Positions 34,161 through 44,419 are shown, counted from the stretch's first letter. The stretch: DNA of 64,000 bases from Rhizobium sp. TH135 (GCF_002855515.1 NZ_PKRP01000004.1:248001-312000), one strand, 5' to 3'. Notes: generated by a model not told the origin, from the letters alone. Made by a program: numbers and translations.

Positions 34161-37100
34161 TCAGCCTTCGAAGTCACCCTCGGCATTCACCTCGCGGCCA
34201 CCGACGATGATCGCCCGCTTGCCGACATGGTTGGCAGCACCGACGATGCCTTCCTGCTCCATGCGCTCCACCAGCGAAGCGGCCTTGTTGTAGCCGATCG
34301 AAAGACGGCGCTGGATGTAGGAGGTCGAGCACTTCTTGTCGCGCAGCACCACCTTGACCGCCTTGTCGTAGAGGTCGTTGCCGTCCTCTTCTGCCATGGC
34401 GCTCTTGTCGAAGACGGCGGTATCTTCTTCCGGCTCGTCTTCGACCTCGTCGGCATCTTCGGTCACGGTGCCCAGATAATCCGGACGTCCCTGCATCTTC
34501 AGATGCGCGACGACCTTCTCGACTTCCTCGTCGGACACGAAGGGACCATGAACGCGGGCAATGCGTCCGCCGCCGACCATATGCAGCATGTCGCCCTGGC
34601 CGAGCAGGTGTTCAGCGCCCGGCTCACCCAGAATGGTGCGGCTGTCGATCTTCGAGGTTACCTGGAAGGAGACACGCGTCGGGAAATTCGCCTTGATCGT
34701 GCCGGTGATGACATCGACCGAGGGCCGCTGCGTCGCCATGATCAGGTGGATACCCGCCGCACGTGCCATCTGCGCCAGCCGCTGGATCGCACCTTCGATC
34801 TCCTTGCCGGCCACCATCATCAGGTCGGCCATCTCGTCGACCACCACGACGATATAGGGCATCGGCGAAAGGTCGAGTTCCTGGTCTTCGTAGACGATTT
34901 CGCCGCTCTGCCGATCGAAACCGGTCTGGACGCTGACGGTGATCGTTTCGCCCTTTTCGCGCGCCTGTGCCGCACGGGCATTGTAGCCGTCGATATTGCG
35001 CACGCCGAGGCGGCTCATCTTGCGATAGCGATCCTCCATCTCGCGCACCGCCCATTTCAGCGCCATCACGGCCTTCTTCGGATCCGTGACGACGGGGGTG
35101 AGCAGATGCGGGATGCCATCATAGACGGAAAGCTCCAGCATCTTCGGATCGACCATGATCAAGCGGCACTCGTCTGGCCTGAAGCGGTAGAGCAAGGACA
35201 GGATCATCGTGTTGATCGCCACCGACTTGCCCGAGCCGGTGGTGCCGGCCACGAGCAGATGCGGCATCTTTGCAAGCTCCGCGATTACGGGCTCGCCACC
35301 GATGGTTTTGCCGAGGCAAACCGGCAGCTTGTAGCGCGTCTCGGCATAATCGAGCGTCTCGATCAGCTCGCGCAGATAGACAGTCTCGCGCACCGGGTTC
35401 GGCAGTTCGATGCCGATCACGTTGCGGCCGGGCACCACGGCGACACGCGCCGAAAGCGCCGACATCGAACGGGCGATATCGTCGGAGAGACCGATGACGC
35501 GGGAGGACTTGACCCCTGGTGCCGGCTCGAATTCGTAGAGCGTGACGACGGGGCCGGGGCGCACGTCGATCACTTCGCCCTTGATGCCGAAATCTTCCAG
35601 CACGCTTTCCAGAAGCCCGGCGCTCTGCTCCAGCGCCTCAGCCGTCATCGTGACGCCGGTCTGAACGGGCGGCATCTGCAGGAAGTCGAGATAGGGCAAC
35701 TCGTATTCGCCTTCGCCCAGCGCTTCCTGTGCCTTGAACAGCGGCTGGCGCGGCAGTGCAGCGGACATGGGAGCAATTGACGAATTGTTCGTCTGGAGTG
35801 GTGCAGGAACAGCCGCTTCAAGGGGGGCGACGGTCTCCGTCATCGGTGTTTGCGCCTGCGTCGCCGCAAAGTAGGCAGCCGACACCTCGCGGTGGGCGAC
35901 TTCGCGGTAGAGCGCAACGACCGAGCCAGGTGTCGCCTCGAAAGCCGGCTTGCGCGGCAGGGCCGTCACAGGCTGCACCGAGGTCATCAGGGCATCGGGG
36001 CGATACCGTACCACTTCGGCCCGGATGGCAGCCGGAGCCTGCGGCGCCATGGTGCGGACCGCCGGCGGTGCGACCTGGCGGACCGGCTGTGGTGCCGTGC
36101 GCACGGGTGTCTGCAGCCTCGCCTGCGGCACGCTCGGGCGCACCATCTCGATATCCTGAGGTGCCTCGACAGGCGCGATCATCGCTTCGAAGAAGATGTG
36201 GTCCGACAGCAGTGCGGCAATCGGAGGCCGCACGCCTTGCGCGGCGGTGTCGACGATGGGTGCTGCCACTTCAGCCTGCGGGGCAGGCGGATTGGTCATC
36301 TGCGCCCAGGCGGCAAAGCCCGATCCCTGGGGCTGGCTGGCTGCTGCAGCGGCAGAAACCTGTTGCACAGGCGGCGGTGCCGGAACCGGCTCCGGATTGG
36401 CCTGCACAGGCGGCGTGCGCAGGAACGCGTTGCGCACCATCGGCGGGCGGGCCGCAGGCGTTGCCTGTTGTGCGGCAAGGCGTGCAGCTTCCGCCTGCTG
36501 GGCGATTGATCGCTGCAGATGCGGCGGAACATGGGCCGCGGTTGTCGGCTGCACGGTGGCGCCGACGCTGGCGGCCTGGGTGCTTGCAAGCACGGTCCGC
36601 ATGCCCTGCACCAGTGGTGCCGGCTGTGCCAGTTGCGGCGCCGGTCCGATCTGACCAACGCCGCCGTCTGCCATGGATGCCTCCCAGGCAGCCTGTTCGG
36701 CCTGCTGGCGCGCCAGTTCCCGGCGAAGCTTGTAGGTCAGCGCCCGTGCGCCGATCGCATCCGGCGGCTGCGGCAGCGTCACAGAAGCCGGCATACGCGG
36801 TGCTTCCGGTTTCGGCGCGGGCGCCGGTGCGCCCGTGCGCGGCAAGCCCGCATAAGGCACGCTGGTTGAGGGGGCAGCCGTGTACCGTGGCTGGCTTGCG
36901 GTTAGGCGCTGGCTCGCCTGCGTGACCGGCTGTCTCGGCGGTTGCTGCGCCATCTGCTGCTGCGGAGGTGTCGTCCGCGCAGTCGGCGCACTTGGCTGAG
37001 GTGCAGGGACTGGGGCGGTCTCCGGCTTGGCCGGTGTGCGATCGGGCGTGCGCGTGAAGCGCACATTCGGCCCCAGCACGAAGGCCTTCTGCCAGACGGG

Positions 37101-37211
37101 CGTTTCCTCGCGTCCCTCGATCTGGTTGGCCGCCGACTGATCGGCACCTTCACCCTGGTTGTCCCCTAACTGATTGGCCTGATACGCGGAATTTGAACGG
37201 GGAGGGTGCAT
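34161..37211 (-). CDS. ftsK: FtsK/SpoIIIE-family DNA translocase without membrane domain
   Basis: 1016 aa. Residues 1 to about 490 are a Pro/Gln/Ala-rich, low-complexity linker with no hydrophobic segment. The motor follows: alpha/beta subdomains, Walker [14 protein letters not shown] near residue 657, Walker [14 protein letters not shown], and [24 protein letters not shown] gamma winged-helix DNA-reading domain lies at about residues 945-1005 ([25 protein letters not shown]), which reads KOPS-type sites. FtsK normally has four N-terminal transmembrane helices; these are missing, so this is probably the soluble paralogue known in rhizobia, with a membrane-anchored FtsK elsewhere. Confidence 0.92.
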   Translation of the reverse strand: MHPPRSNSAYQANQLGDNQGEGADQSAANQIEGREETPVWQKAFVLGPNVRFTRTPDRTPAKPETAPVPAPQPSAPTARTTPPQQQMAQQPPRQPVTQASQRLTASQPRYTAAPSTSVPYAGLPRTGAPAPAPKPEAPRMPASVTLPQPPDAIGARALTYKLRRELARQQAEQAAWEASMADGGVGQIGPAPQLAQPAPLVQGMRTVLASTQAASVGATVQPTTAAHVPPHLQRSIAQQAEAARLAAQQATPAARPPMVRNAFLRTPPVQANPEPVPAPPPVQQVSAAAAASQPQGSGFAAWAQMTNPPAPQAEVAAPIVDTAAQGVRPPIAALLSDHIFFEAMIAPVEAPQDIEMVRPSVPQARLQTPVRTAPQPVRQVAPPAVRTMAPQAPAAIRAEVVRYRPDALMTSVQPVTALPRKPAFEATPGSVVALYREVAHREVSAAYFAATQAQTPMTETVAPLEAAVPAPLQTNNSSIAPMSAALPRQPLFKAQEALGEGEYELPYLDFLQMPPVQTGVTMTAEALEQSAGLLESVLEDFGIKGEVIDVRPGPVVTLYEFEPAPGVKSSRVIGLSDDIARSMSALSARVAVVPGRNVIGIELPNPVRETVYLRELIETLDYAETRYKLPVCLGKTIGGEPVIAELAKMPHLLVAGTTGSGKSVAINTMILSLLYRFRPDECRLIMVDPKMLELSVYDGIPHLLTPVVTDPKKAVMALKWAVREMEDRYRKMSRLGVRNIDGYNARAAQAREKGETITVSVQTGFDRQSGEIVYEDQELDLSPMPYIVVVVDEMADLMMVAGKEIEGAIQRLAQMARAAGIHLIMATQRPSVDVITGTIKANFPTRVSFQVTSKIDSRTILGEPGAEHLLGQGDMLHMVGGGRIARVHGPFVSDEEVEKVVAHLKMQGRPDYLGTVTEDADEVEDEPEEDTAVFDKSAMAEEDGNDLYDKAVKVVLRDKKCSTSYIQRRLSIGYNKAASLVERMEQEGIVGAANHVGKRAIIVGGREVNAEGDFEG

Positions 37212-37465
37212 CGAAAACCTGAACTCTGACGGGATACGGGGACGCGAAAACTGAGCTATCTGAGTAGAAAATAAAGGTTAACGACCGCTTTCCGTCCGGC
37301 AGAAAAAGCTAATGCACGAGAGGTCTGTCCGGGCCCTTTTCAGCCGCGATGCCGCTGTTGCCAAAGCCGAATTTTGTCCCGCGCGGGAAGAAGCGGAAGC
37401 TCAAGTTTTTTTCTCGCACCGGCTCCCCGCTCGGGCTATGGACGGACACCAACAGAAAGCCGGTC

Positions 37466-37858
37466 ATGTCGAAGAAAGAGAAGCCCAGCCCGCTGAAGAA
37501 GCTCCTCAAGGCCTGGACATCAGCAGATCCCGAGGAGCGCCAGGCCTTCCTCGATCTGGTCTCGGCCGGCGCCCGCGCGGCAGGCTCCACTGCAGATAAG
37601 CCTTTAGGCGCCGAGCCAGTCCCGGAGGATGCCGCAGCCCTCATCGCCAATGGCCGCTATCTCCTGCCGTCGACCATCGAGCGGATCGAATCGGTGATGC
37701 GCGCCCGAAAGCTCTCCCCATCAGGTGTCATGGCCGAGCTCGGCTTTTCCAGCCGCGATGCCTCGCTCACCCGCGCACTCGCGATGAAGGCGTCCCTGCG
37801 GCTTTCGGTGATCGCAGCGCTCGCCGAATGGCTCGCGGCCCACGAGAAGCACGGCTGA
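37466..37858 (+). CDS. Hypothetical protein
   Basis: 130 aa from the ATG at 37466 (an in-frame ATG at 37349 would add 39 residues). No family recognised. It has a Lys-rich N-terminus and a helical body; the C-terminal part (STIERIESVMRARKLSPSGVMAELGFSSRDASLTRALA) looks like a possible helix-turn-helix-type fold. Its stop is 8 bases before the YigZ gene, so they are probably cotranscribed. Confidence 0.65.
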   Translation: MSKKEKPSPLKKLLKAWTSADPEERQAFLDLVSAGARAAGSTADKPLGAEPVPEDAAALIANGRYLLPSTIERIESVMRARKLSPSGVMAELGFSSRDASLTRALAMKASLRLSVIAALAEWLAAHEKHG

Positions 37859-37865
37859 GCCGGCC

Positions 37866-38453
37866 ATGCCCCACACGCTCGTCGCTCCCGTCGAATTCGT
37901 CCAGGACATCAAGAAGAGCCGCTTCATCGGCAAGGCGACACCGATCGCCAGCGAAGACGAAGCCAAGGCTTTTCTCGCAAGCGTCTCGGATCCCGCCGCC
38001 AATCACAATTGCTGGGCCTGGCGCATCGGGCAGGCCTATCGCTTCTCCGATGACGGTGAACCCTCAGGCACGGCCGGTAAGCCGATCCTGCAAGCGATCG
38101 ATGGGCAGGATCTCGATGGGGTCGTGGTGGTGGTCACCCGCTTCTTCGGCGGTATCCTGCTTGGCAGCGGCGGGCTTGTCCGCGCCTATGGCGGAACCGC
38201 CGCCCAGATGCTGCGCGCAGCGGAAAAGCGCGAGATTATCCCGCTGGTCTCCGGCTTTTGTGCAGTCGGCTTTTCCGATCTTGCCCTGGTCAAATCGCGA
38301 CTGACCGCGATCCCGCATCTCGTCTTGTCAGAGAACTTCACGGCTGAGGGTGTGGACCTGACGGTCACCCTGCGAGAGGGAGACGAGGATCAGGCGATCC
38401 GGTTGGTGCGCGATCTCACCAGCGGCCGGTCGAACCTCATCTTTCCGGATTGA
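37866..38453 (+). CDS. YigZ/IMPACT-family protein
   Basis: 195 aa. UPF0029/IMPACT N-terminal domain: KKSRFIGKATPIASEDEAKAFL, NHNCWAWRIG, FSDDGEPSGTAGKPILQAI and VVVVTRFFGGILLGSGGLVRAYGGTA. The C-terminal part is the DUF1949-type ferredoxin-like domain. YigZ is thought to bind RNA or ribosomes; no enzymatic role is established. It is convergent with the TadD-like gene, 6 bases apart. Confidence 0.93.
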   Translation: MPHTLVAPVEFVQDIKKSRFIGKATPIASEDEAKAFLASVSDPAANHNCWAWRIGQAYRFSDDGEPSGTAGKPILQAIDGQDLDGVVVVVTRFFGGILLGSGGLVRAYGGTAAQMLRAAEKREIIPLVSGFCAVGFSDLALVKSRLTAIPHLVLSENFTAEGVDLTVTLREGDEDQAIRLVRDLTSGRSNLIFPD

Positions 38454-38459
38454 AGCCTC

Positions 38460-39281
38460 TCAGCTCTTCTTCTTCGGCATGTCCTGGGTGGACAACTGCT
38501 TCCAGGAATTCTGCTGGGCGAGCATGCCGCGCAGATATTGCAGGTTTGCCGCTGCCTGCTGCGGATCGAGTTCCTGCGCCGCCAGTTGCTCGGCCTCCTG
38601 GAACCGGCCCTGCAGGCCGACCACCAGTGCCAGGTTCTGGCGCACGCGGCTGTCCGCACCCGGCTGCTGAGAAGCCTGGCGCAGATAGTCCTCCGCCGTC
38701 TTCAAGTCGCCCGACAGCACGAAGGACATGCCCATGTTGGAAATCACGCTCGGATCGTTCGGCTGGATCTGCAGCGCCATACGGTAACGCGAGCGCGCCT
38801 CGCTGGAGCGGCCGAGCTGGTCGAGTACCGCACCTTCGGCGGAATAGAGACGCCAGTCGGGCCGGTCGGGTGTCTGTGCCCGCTGGATGGTGCCGAGCGC
38901 CTTCTCCAGCTGCCCCGCTGCGGCCTGTGCCTTGCCGAGGGCTGCCAGCACTTCGCGGTCGCTCGGATGGGCAATCGCCACCTGCTGCATGACAGCCAGC
39001 GCCTGGGTGTTTCGCCCGGTCATCATCAGGCCGTTGGCGTAGGAAAGTCCGGTATTGCGGTCGCGTGGATTGCGCTCATAGGCCTGACCGATACCGTCAA
39101 CAGCGCGGGAAAGCTGCGGCCCGCTCAGCGCATCGAGCTGGCGATTCGCCTTCGGGATCGAGCCGGTCGTCAGCTCCTTCTTGGACGAGGCGCAGCCGGT
39201 CAGCGCAAGCGCGGCGAGTACCAGACCAGCCGTGGCCATGATCTGCAAACGGTTTGCGAAGCCTGGGTTCTGCATGCGCAT
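38460..39281 (-). CDS. TadD-like TPR lipoprotein
   Basis: 273 aa from the ATG at 39281, with GGGACG about six bases upstream; an ATG two codons later is also possible. It has a signal sequence with lipobox LALTGC (Cys near residue 30). Repeated tetratricopeptide units follow, such as DREVLAALGKAQAAAGQLEKAL and DPSVISNMGMSFVLSGDLKTAEDYLRQAS. This is the TadD pattern, the pilotin-like lipoprotein of the Tad pilus. It sits 30 kb from the main pilus operon, so the Tad system is split. Confidence 0.83.
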   Translation of the reverse strand: MRMQNPGFANRLQIMATAGLVLAALALTGCASSKKELTTGSIPKANRQLDALSGPQLSRAVDGIGQAYERNPRDRNTGLSYANGLMMTGRNTQALAVMQQVAIAHPSDREVLAALGKAQAAAGQLEKALGTIQRAQTPDRPDWRLYSAEGAVLDQLGRSSEARSRYRMALQIQPNDPSVISNMGMSFVLSGDLKTAEDYLRQASQQPGADSRVRQNLALVVGLQGRFQEAEQLAAQELDPQQAAANLQYLRGMLAQQNSWKQLSTQDMPKKKS

Positions 39282-39427
39282 GGTGATCGTCCCGAGTTGA
39301 ATAGTCCCCACCGCCGCCCTTGTCCCGGACGGCGCAATCTCCGCTCAAGCAATAATCCGTTAACCCTAATGGAGTGTTAATCGAGCATCCCTGCGATTCT
39401 CAAGGCGACTCCCAGAAAGCGTCCATC

Positions 39428-40819
39428 ATGGCCCCGTTCCAGTACATCGAAAGACCGTCCCCCTTCAGCACCAAGGGCGGAAAGACGCTGCCGGTCTTCG
39501 CCGTCACCCCGGCCCATGTCGAAACCGGCACGCTTGAGCCACTCGCCCTCGACTGGGCGAAGAAGGCTGGCTTCAAGGCCGAGCCAGGTTCGGTGTTGTT
39601 GATCCCGACGGCTGATGCCCATGTCGGTGGCGCACTCTTCGGCCTCGGCGCCAACCCCTCGGAAAACCCTTATCTGACCGGCAAGCTCGCCCGCGCCCTG
39701 CCGGCCGGTGAATGGCACGTCGAGACGGCGCCGCTCACCGCCAACCGCCTTCTGCTGGGCTATGGCCTCGGCGCCTACAGCTTCGACCGCTATCGCTCCG
39801 AACGCGTCACGGAACCGCGTCTGCTCATCCCCCAGGATGCCGATGCCGCCGACATCAAGCGCCAGATTGCCGGCGTCTTTCTCGCCCGTGATCTGATCAA
39901 TACGCCCGCCAACGACATGAGCCCGGCCGATCTCGAAGCCGCCGTTCGCCGTCTCGCCGAACATTACAAGGCCGAAGTCTCCGTCATCACCGGCGACGAG
40001 CTGATCGAAAAGAACTTCCCCCTCGTCCATGCCGTCGGCCGGGCCTCCACAGTTGCCCCTCGCCTCATCGAGATGCGCTGGGGCAAGAAGGGTCACCGCA
40101 AGGTCACCCTGGTCGGCAAGGGCGTCAGCTTCGACACCGGCGGCCTCGACATCAAGCCGGCCTCCTCCATGCTGCTGATGAAGAAGGATATGGGCGGTGC
40201 CGCCAATGTGCTCGGCCTTGCCCTGATGATCATGGACGCCAAGTTGAAGGTTGACCTCCACGTCGTCATCCCCGCCGTCGAAAATGCCATCGCCGGCAAT
40301 GCCTTCCGCCCCGGCGACGTCTACAAGAGTCGCAAGGGCCTCACCGTCCAGATCGACAACACCGATGCCGAAGGCCGCCTGATCCTCGCCGATGCGCTTA
40401 GCTACGCCGATGCCGAGGAGCCGGAACTGCTGATCGACATGGCGACGCTCACCGGCGCCGCCCGCGTGGCCCTCGGCCCCGACCTGCCGCCCTTCTTCAC
40501 CGACGACGAGGATCTGGCCCACGCGCTGGCCGAAGCGAGCCTCGAGGTTGACGACCCCCTGTGGCGCCTGCCGCTCCACAAGGGTTACGAGCGCATGTTG
40601 AAAGCCCATATCGCCGACCTCACCAATGCCCCCTCCGGCGGCATGGCGGGTGCGATCACCGCAGCCCTTTTCCTCAAGCGCTTCGTCTCCCCCGGTCGCC
40701 GCTGGGCACATTTCGATATCTTCGGCTGGTCGCAGACCGAGCGCGCCCATTCGCCCGTCGGCGGCGAAGCCCAGGCGATCCGCGCCCTCTACCGCTACCT
40801 CCAGGCGGGCACCGACTGA
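39428..40819 (+). CDS. Leucyl aminopeptidase family (M17) protein
   Basis: 463 aa from the ATG at 39428. It has the M17 catalytic core: LVGKGVSFDTGGLDIKPASSMLLMKKDMGGAA with metal-binding Lys and Asp, VIPAVENAIAGNAFRPGDV, and the signature NTDAEGRLILADAL. It removes N-terminal amino acids from peptides in the cytoplasm. It is slightly shorter than PepA (about 500 aa) and belongs to the PepB-like branch seen in Rhizobiales. Confidence 0.93.
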   Translation: MAPFQYIERPSPFSTKGGKTLPVFAVTPAHVETGTLEPLALDWAKKAGFKAEPGSVLLIPTADAHVGGALFGLGANPSENPYLTGKLARALPAGEWHVETAPLTANRLLLGYGLGAYSFDRYRSERVTEPRLLIPQDADAADIKRQIAGVFLARDLINTPANDMSPADLEAAVRRLAEHYKAEVSVITGDELIEKNFPLVHAVGRASTVAPRLIEMRWGKKGHRKVTLVGKGVSFDTGGLDIKPASSMLLMKKDMGGAANVLGLALMIMDAKLKVDLHVVIPAVENAIAGNAFRPGDVYKSRKGLTVQIDNTDAEGRLILADALSYADAEEPELLIDMATLTGAARVALGPDLPPFFTDDEDLAHALAEASLEVDDPLWRLPLHKGYERMLKAHIADLTNAPSGGMAGAITAALFLKRFVSPGRRWAHFDIFGWSQTERAHSPVGGEAQAIRALYRYLQAGTD

Positions 40820-40914
40820 GCCTGCCGCACGTCGCCCCTTGCCAGATCGTTCCTTTGCCGGAATGATATGGGTGAGGGGCAGATGCCCCACGCGATGAAG
40901 AGGGGAGAGGGGCC

Positions 40915-41262
40915 ATGGGCCTCGAGATGACGGCAACCCAGGCGCTCGGCCTCTGGCATAGGGTGACCCTGGATCAGGTCCAGAGCCAAGGCCCTGATCT
41001 CACCATGCGCCAGCTCGCCGTGCTGCTCGAGATCTATCTCGTGCCCCCACCACACACGGTGCGCGGCCTCGCCGCGACCCTCAACGTCACCAAGCCGGTC
41101 ATCACCCGCGCCCTCGATACGCTGGGAGAAATGGGCCTCGTGGACCGCGTGCGCGACGAGCTCGACCGGCGCAGCGTCATCGTCAAGCGCACCGTCTCAG
41201 GTGCGCTCTTCCTCGAAAAATTTGGCGATATCATCATCGCCCGGGGCCGCGCGCTCCGCTGA
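40915..41262 (+). CDS. MarR-family transcriptional regulator
   Basis: 115 aa, short for the family. The winged helix is clear: TMRQLAVLLEIYL, TVRGLAATLNVTKPVITRALDTLGEMGLVDRVRDELDRRSVIVKRT. The flanking dimerisation helices are reduced. GGGAGAGG precedes the ATG. It is 11 bases upstream of the NlpC/P60 gene and likely in one operon with it. Confidence 0.88.
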   Translation: MGLEMTATQALGLWHRVTLDQVQSQGPDLTMRQLAVLLEIYLVPPPHTVRGLAATLNVTKPVITRALDTLGEMGLVDRVRDELDRRSVIVKRTVSGALFLEKFGDIIIARGRALR

Positions 41263-41273
41263 CGGAGACTACC

Positions 41274-42128
41274 ATGCTCGATCGGCGCCTGAACGCCTTC
41301 CGCCCTGATCTCGCCGACATCGCCCTCAAAGGGCAGGTGGATGCCGAACGCTTCGTCGCCCCTGAACCTGCGATGGTCAGCGAGCCGGTCGTGGCGCTGC
41401 GACCAAAGCCGGATCTCTCCAGCGGTATCGATACCGAGCTCCTGATGGGCGAGGAGGTCCGCGTCTTCGAGCGAACGGGCGGCTGGGCCTGGGTCCAGGC
41501 CGTGGATGACGGCTATGTCGGCTACCTCCCGGAAGAGGCCCTCGGCCCTATCGTCGCTCCGACCCACATCGTCACCGCCCCGCGCACCTTCGTCTATTCC
41601 GGCGCCGACCTGCGTTTCCCGACCCGCACCGCCCTGTCGATGGGCAGCCGGCTCACGATCTCAGGCGAAGCCGAAATCCGTGGCACGCGATACCTGCTTC
41701 TCGCCGATGGTGGCGCCCTCGTTGCCCGCCACCTCCGGCCGATGTCGGATCCGCCGGCGCCGGACTATGTCGCGGTTGCGGCCCTCTTCCTCGAAACGCC
41801 CTATCTCTGGGGCGGCAAATCCGGCTTCGGCATCGATTGCTCCGGCCTCGTACAGCTTGCCATGCTGATGGCCGGCCATGCGGCCCCGCGCGATAGCGAC
41901 ATGCAGGCCTCAGGCCTGGGACAGGCGATCGACCGCAACGCGCTCAGGCGCGGCGATCTCGTCTTCTGGAAGGGGCATGTGGCCATCATGGAAGACGAGA
42001 AGAGCATGATCCATGCCAACGGCAACACCATGAGCGTCGCGCGCGAAACGCTTGCAGCGGCCATCGAACGCATCGGCTGGCTCTATGGCGAACCCACCGG
42101 CTACCGCCGCCCCGTCGCCGAAACGTGA
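41274..42128 (+). CDS. C40 (NlpC/P60) peptidase with SH3 domain
   Basis: 284 aa. No signal peptide is seen. Residues about 40-145 contain a bacterial SH3-like region (MGEEVRVFERTGGWAWVQAVDDGYVGYL). Residues about 160-275 form the NlpC/P60 domain with catalytic Cys in GIDCSGLVQLA, His in GHVAIM and the third residue in HANG. Such enzymes cut gamma-D-Glu-containing peptidoglycan peptides; lack of a leader suggests recycling in the cytoplasm, as for related rhizobial proteins. Confidence 0.9.
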   Translation: MLDRRLNAFRPDLADIALKGQVDAERFVAPEPAMVSEPVVALRPKPDLSSGIDTELLMGEEVRVFERTGGWAWVQAVDDGYVGYLPEEALGPIVAPTHIVTAPRTFVYSGADLRFPTRTALSMGSRLTISGEAEIRGTRYLLLADGGALVARHLRPMSDPPAPDYVAVAALFLETPYLWGGKSGFGIDCSGLVQLAMLMAGHAAPRDSDMQASGLGQAIDRNALRRGDLVFWKGHVAIMEDEKSMIHANGNTMSVARETLAAAIERIGWLYGEPTGYRRPVAET

Positions 42129-42199
42129 TACAGCCGGGCTTGGTCCGTTGGGCTCAAGTGCTTATATCGACGGCATCCAAGCTTACGAGAAGATTGCCC

Positions 42200-42586
42200 A
42201 TGCAGCCGGTCCGCGAAAAAAAGCCCATGCCCCGCAAGATCAGCCGCAGGATTGCACAGGCGTCTCTGCTCGTCTGCCTCGCGGCCTTTGTCGCGCCCGC
42301 TTTCGCCGCCGAGGGCATCGCCTGGGGCAATGCCGGACAGGAAAGCTTCAAGGATCTGCCCGGCGTGAAGCCACAGGATCCCGCCAATCAGTTCGGTGAA
42401 GGCGTCACCTGCGAAACACGCACGGTGTCCCCCCGACCCGGCTTTGGAGGCCGGCGCGAGCTGCGCGATGTCCTGCCTTACACTGTCTACCGCTGCGAAA
42501 AGAATGGCATCGTTTACCAGGGGACCCAGCCGCCACGCACCGGGCGCCAATGGTATCCGGGCGTCAATCCGCGCGTCATTGACTGA
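42200..42586 (+). CDS. Hypothetical secreted protein
   Basis: 128 aa from the ATG at 42200 (alternative at 42227). A twin-basic start and hydrophobic stretch end at the likely cleavage site AFAAEG. The mature part is about 90 residues with two Cys (GVTCETRTVS and VYRCEKNG), perhaps a disulfide. No family recognised. Confidence 0.65.
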   Translation: MQPVREKKPMPRKISRRIAQASLLVCLAAFVAPAFAAEGIAWGNAGQESFKDLPGVKPQDPANQFGEGVTCETRTVSPRPGFGGRRELRDVLPYTVYRCEKNGIVYQGTQPPRTGRQWYPGVNPRVID

Positions 42587-42777
42587 CGAACTGGTACGAA
42601 AACGTCAGATTGGTCCAGAAAAGGTCGCCGCACCCCTTATTGTGATCGCTTTGTCTAAGATTTTAACGAGGGAACAAACCTCAAAGTAGCATCTTGCCCG
42701 GATGCTCCCTCAAACGCTGTGTCCGCTCGATTAAGGTTGGACCCGCACCCGTTGTTTGAGACGAAAGAGGGATGGGC

Positions 42778-44004
42778 ATGTTTTTGGAAAAACTTCGTCA
42801 GGGTTGGCTGGATCGCTCCGGCAACTTTGGCATCATCTCCGCGCTGCTCGCGCCGGTTCTGCTCGTGTCCGCCGGCGGCGCGCTCGATGTCGCCTCTGCT
42901 TACAACACCCGGGTCGACATGCAGGCGCAACTCGATGCCGCCATGCTGGCAGCCGCCCGCAAGAGCGGCAAGAGCGCCCAGGAACTGGAGGCGCGCAATT
43001 TCCTCGGCCTCAGCGCCGAGGAGGACAAGCTCAGCGAAACGACGGGCTTCGTTCTGACGGTCAACAGCGATGGTTCGATCACCGGTGGTTACCAGCAGGC
43101 GGTCGAGAACCGCTTCCTCGGCATCATCGGGCTGTCGAACTTCAACGTCGGCGTCAACACCACGGTGGCGGCCAGCGCCGCAAAGGGGACCGGTGGCAAT
43201 GGCTGCATCTATGCGCTCGGCAATCAGAACCAGGCGGTGCTGATCAACTCGGGTGCCAACGTCAAATCGACCAAATGCGAGGTCCATGTCCATTCGACCA
43301 GCAACCCTGCTTTCATCATGAATGCGGGCGCGACGATCGATACGGCGAAGTTCTGCGTCAAGGGCGCCAATTACATCAAGAATGGTGGCACGCTCACCAA
43401 TCTTGAGACCAAATGCGCTGCCGAAGCCGATCCCTTTGCCGGCAAGATGCCCGAGCCGCAGATCCCGGCGAATTGCACCACCTCGGGCACGATGGATGGT
43501 CAGTCCATCACGCTCCAACCGGGCAAGCATTGCGGCACCACTTTCAACGGTTCGCCGACCATCACCTTCAAGCCGGGCCTGCACATCATTTCCGGCCGCA
43601 TGATCATCAACTCGGGCGCGACCGTAAAGGCCGAGGGCGTGACCTTTTACTTCCCCGACGTCAACAGCGAGATCCGCGCCAATGGCGGCCTGACCTTTAC
43701 GGCGACTGCCCCAACGTCGGGCGACTACAAAAACATCCTGATGTTCGAGAAGACGAGCGATGCGAGCAACAACCGCTACCCGCAGCAATACATCTTCAAC
43801 GGCAGCAAGGGCGAGATCCTCAAGGGCATCATTCATCTGCCCAATCGCGACGTGACCTACAATTCGACGACAAATCAGACGAACAACATCACGCTCGTGG
43901 TCAACACCATCATCATGAATTCGTCGAACTGGAAGATCGAACCGCTGGAAGCGGGTGGAACGACGTCCACCAGTGGCCTCGCCAATCCCCGCATCCTGCG
44001 TTGA
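42778..44004 (+). CDS. TadG-like pilus-associated protein
   Basis: 408 aa from the ATG at 42778 (AGAGGG six bases upstream). The N-terminus matches TadG/TadE-type proteins: RSGNFGIISALLAPVLLVSAGGALDVASAYNTRVDMQAQLDAAMLAAA. The C-terminal half is a string of short beta-like turns with many Gly/Asn/Ser (INSGANVKS, NAGATIDT, KNGGTLTN, INSGATVKAEG), suggesting a right-handed beta-helix rather than the von Willebrand domain of classic TadG. It is probably anchored in the inner membrane with a periplasmic or exported domain. Confidence 0.8.
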   Translation: MFLEKLRQGWLDRSGNFGIISALLAPVLLVSAGGALDVASAYNTRVDMQAQLDAAMLAAARKSGKSAQELEARNFLGLSAEEDKLSETTGFVLTVNSDGSITGGYQQAVENRFLGIIGLSNFNVGVNTTVAASAAKGTGGNGCIYALGNQNQAVLINSGANVKSTKCEVHVHSTSNPAFIMNAGATIDTAKFCVKGANYIKNGGTLTNLETKCAAEADPFAGKMPEPQIPANCTTSGTMDGQSITLQPGKHCGTTFNGSPTITFKPGLHIISGRMIINSGATVKAEGVTFYFPDVNSEIRANGGLTFTATAPTSGDYKNILMFEKTSDASNNRYPQQYIFNGSKGEILKGIIHLPNRDVTYNSTTNQTNNITLVVNTIIMNSSNWKIEPLEAGGTTSTSGLANPRILR

Positions 44005-44069
44005 GCCAGGCAGGGTGAAAACTGCAGTCCGGAAGGTTCGGGGCGTCGGCTGGACGCCCCTATCTGTCG

Positions 44070-44291
44070 TCAGCCCTGTTCGAGCTCGCCGAGCAGGCCG
44101 TCGAACACTTCGAGCAGCGCTTCGCTGATCGCGCCGCCGAGCTTCTGGCCGGCTTCACGCAGCCCTTCTTCGTCCATGTCGCGTGCCGCGAGCGCCAGCG
44201 CTGTGCCTTCCTGCGCGACGATTTCCTTGGCCCGCTCGATGGCCCAAAGGGCGAATTCGCTGCGGCTTTCGATGGCGACGGTCTCGTCCAT
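44070..44291 (-). CDS. Small acidic helical protein
   Basis: 73 aa from the ATG at 44291 (AAAGGA six bases upstream). Not recognised. It is acidic and predicted all-helical (ESRSEFALWAIERAKEIVAQEG and LREAGQKLGGAISEALLEVFDGLL). A longer frame reaching 44597 would run through the tRNA-Leu gene and is rejected. Convergent with the TadG-like gene. Confidence 0.6.
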   Translation of the reverse strand: MDETVAIESRSEFALWAIERAKEIVAQEGTALALAARDMDEEGLREAGQKLGGAISEALLEVFDGLLGELEQG

Positions 44292-44391
44292 GGTCTGTCC
44301 TTTTCGGCTATGCGCGGGCGTTCGGGAGAGGGCTGCGGAATGCGGTCGAAAATGGCTTTGCACAGGCGTCAAAAGCCTATCGGCAGACAAG

Positions 44392-44419
44392 AAAAAAGCC
44401 CGGCAAGCCGGGCTTTTTT
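44392..44419. terminator. Strong bidirectional terminator
   Basis: AAAAAAGCCCGGC / GCCGGGCTTTTTT, a perfect 13-bp stem with an AA centre and T runs on both strands. It lies 46 bases downstream of the tRNA-Leu 3' end and ends that transcript. Confidence 0.88.

Noticed and set aside
39377-40936. 519-codon open frame on the minus strand
   Set aside because: Fully antisense to the M17 aminopeptidase gene, which has clear catalytic motifs.
44040-44060. Terminator after the TadG-like gene
   Set aside because: GGGGCGTC/GACGCCCC forms an 8-bp stem but has no T run; too weak to list as a feature.
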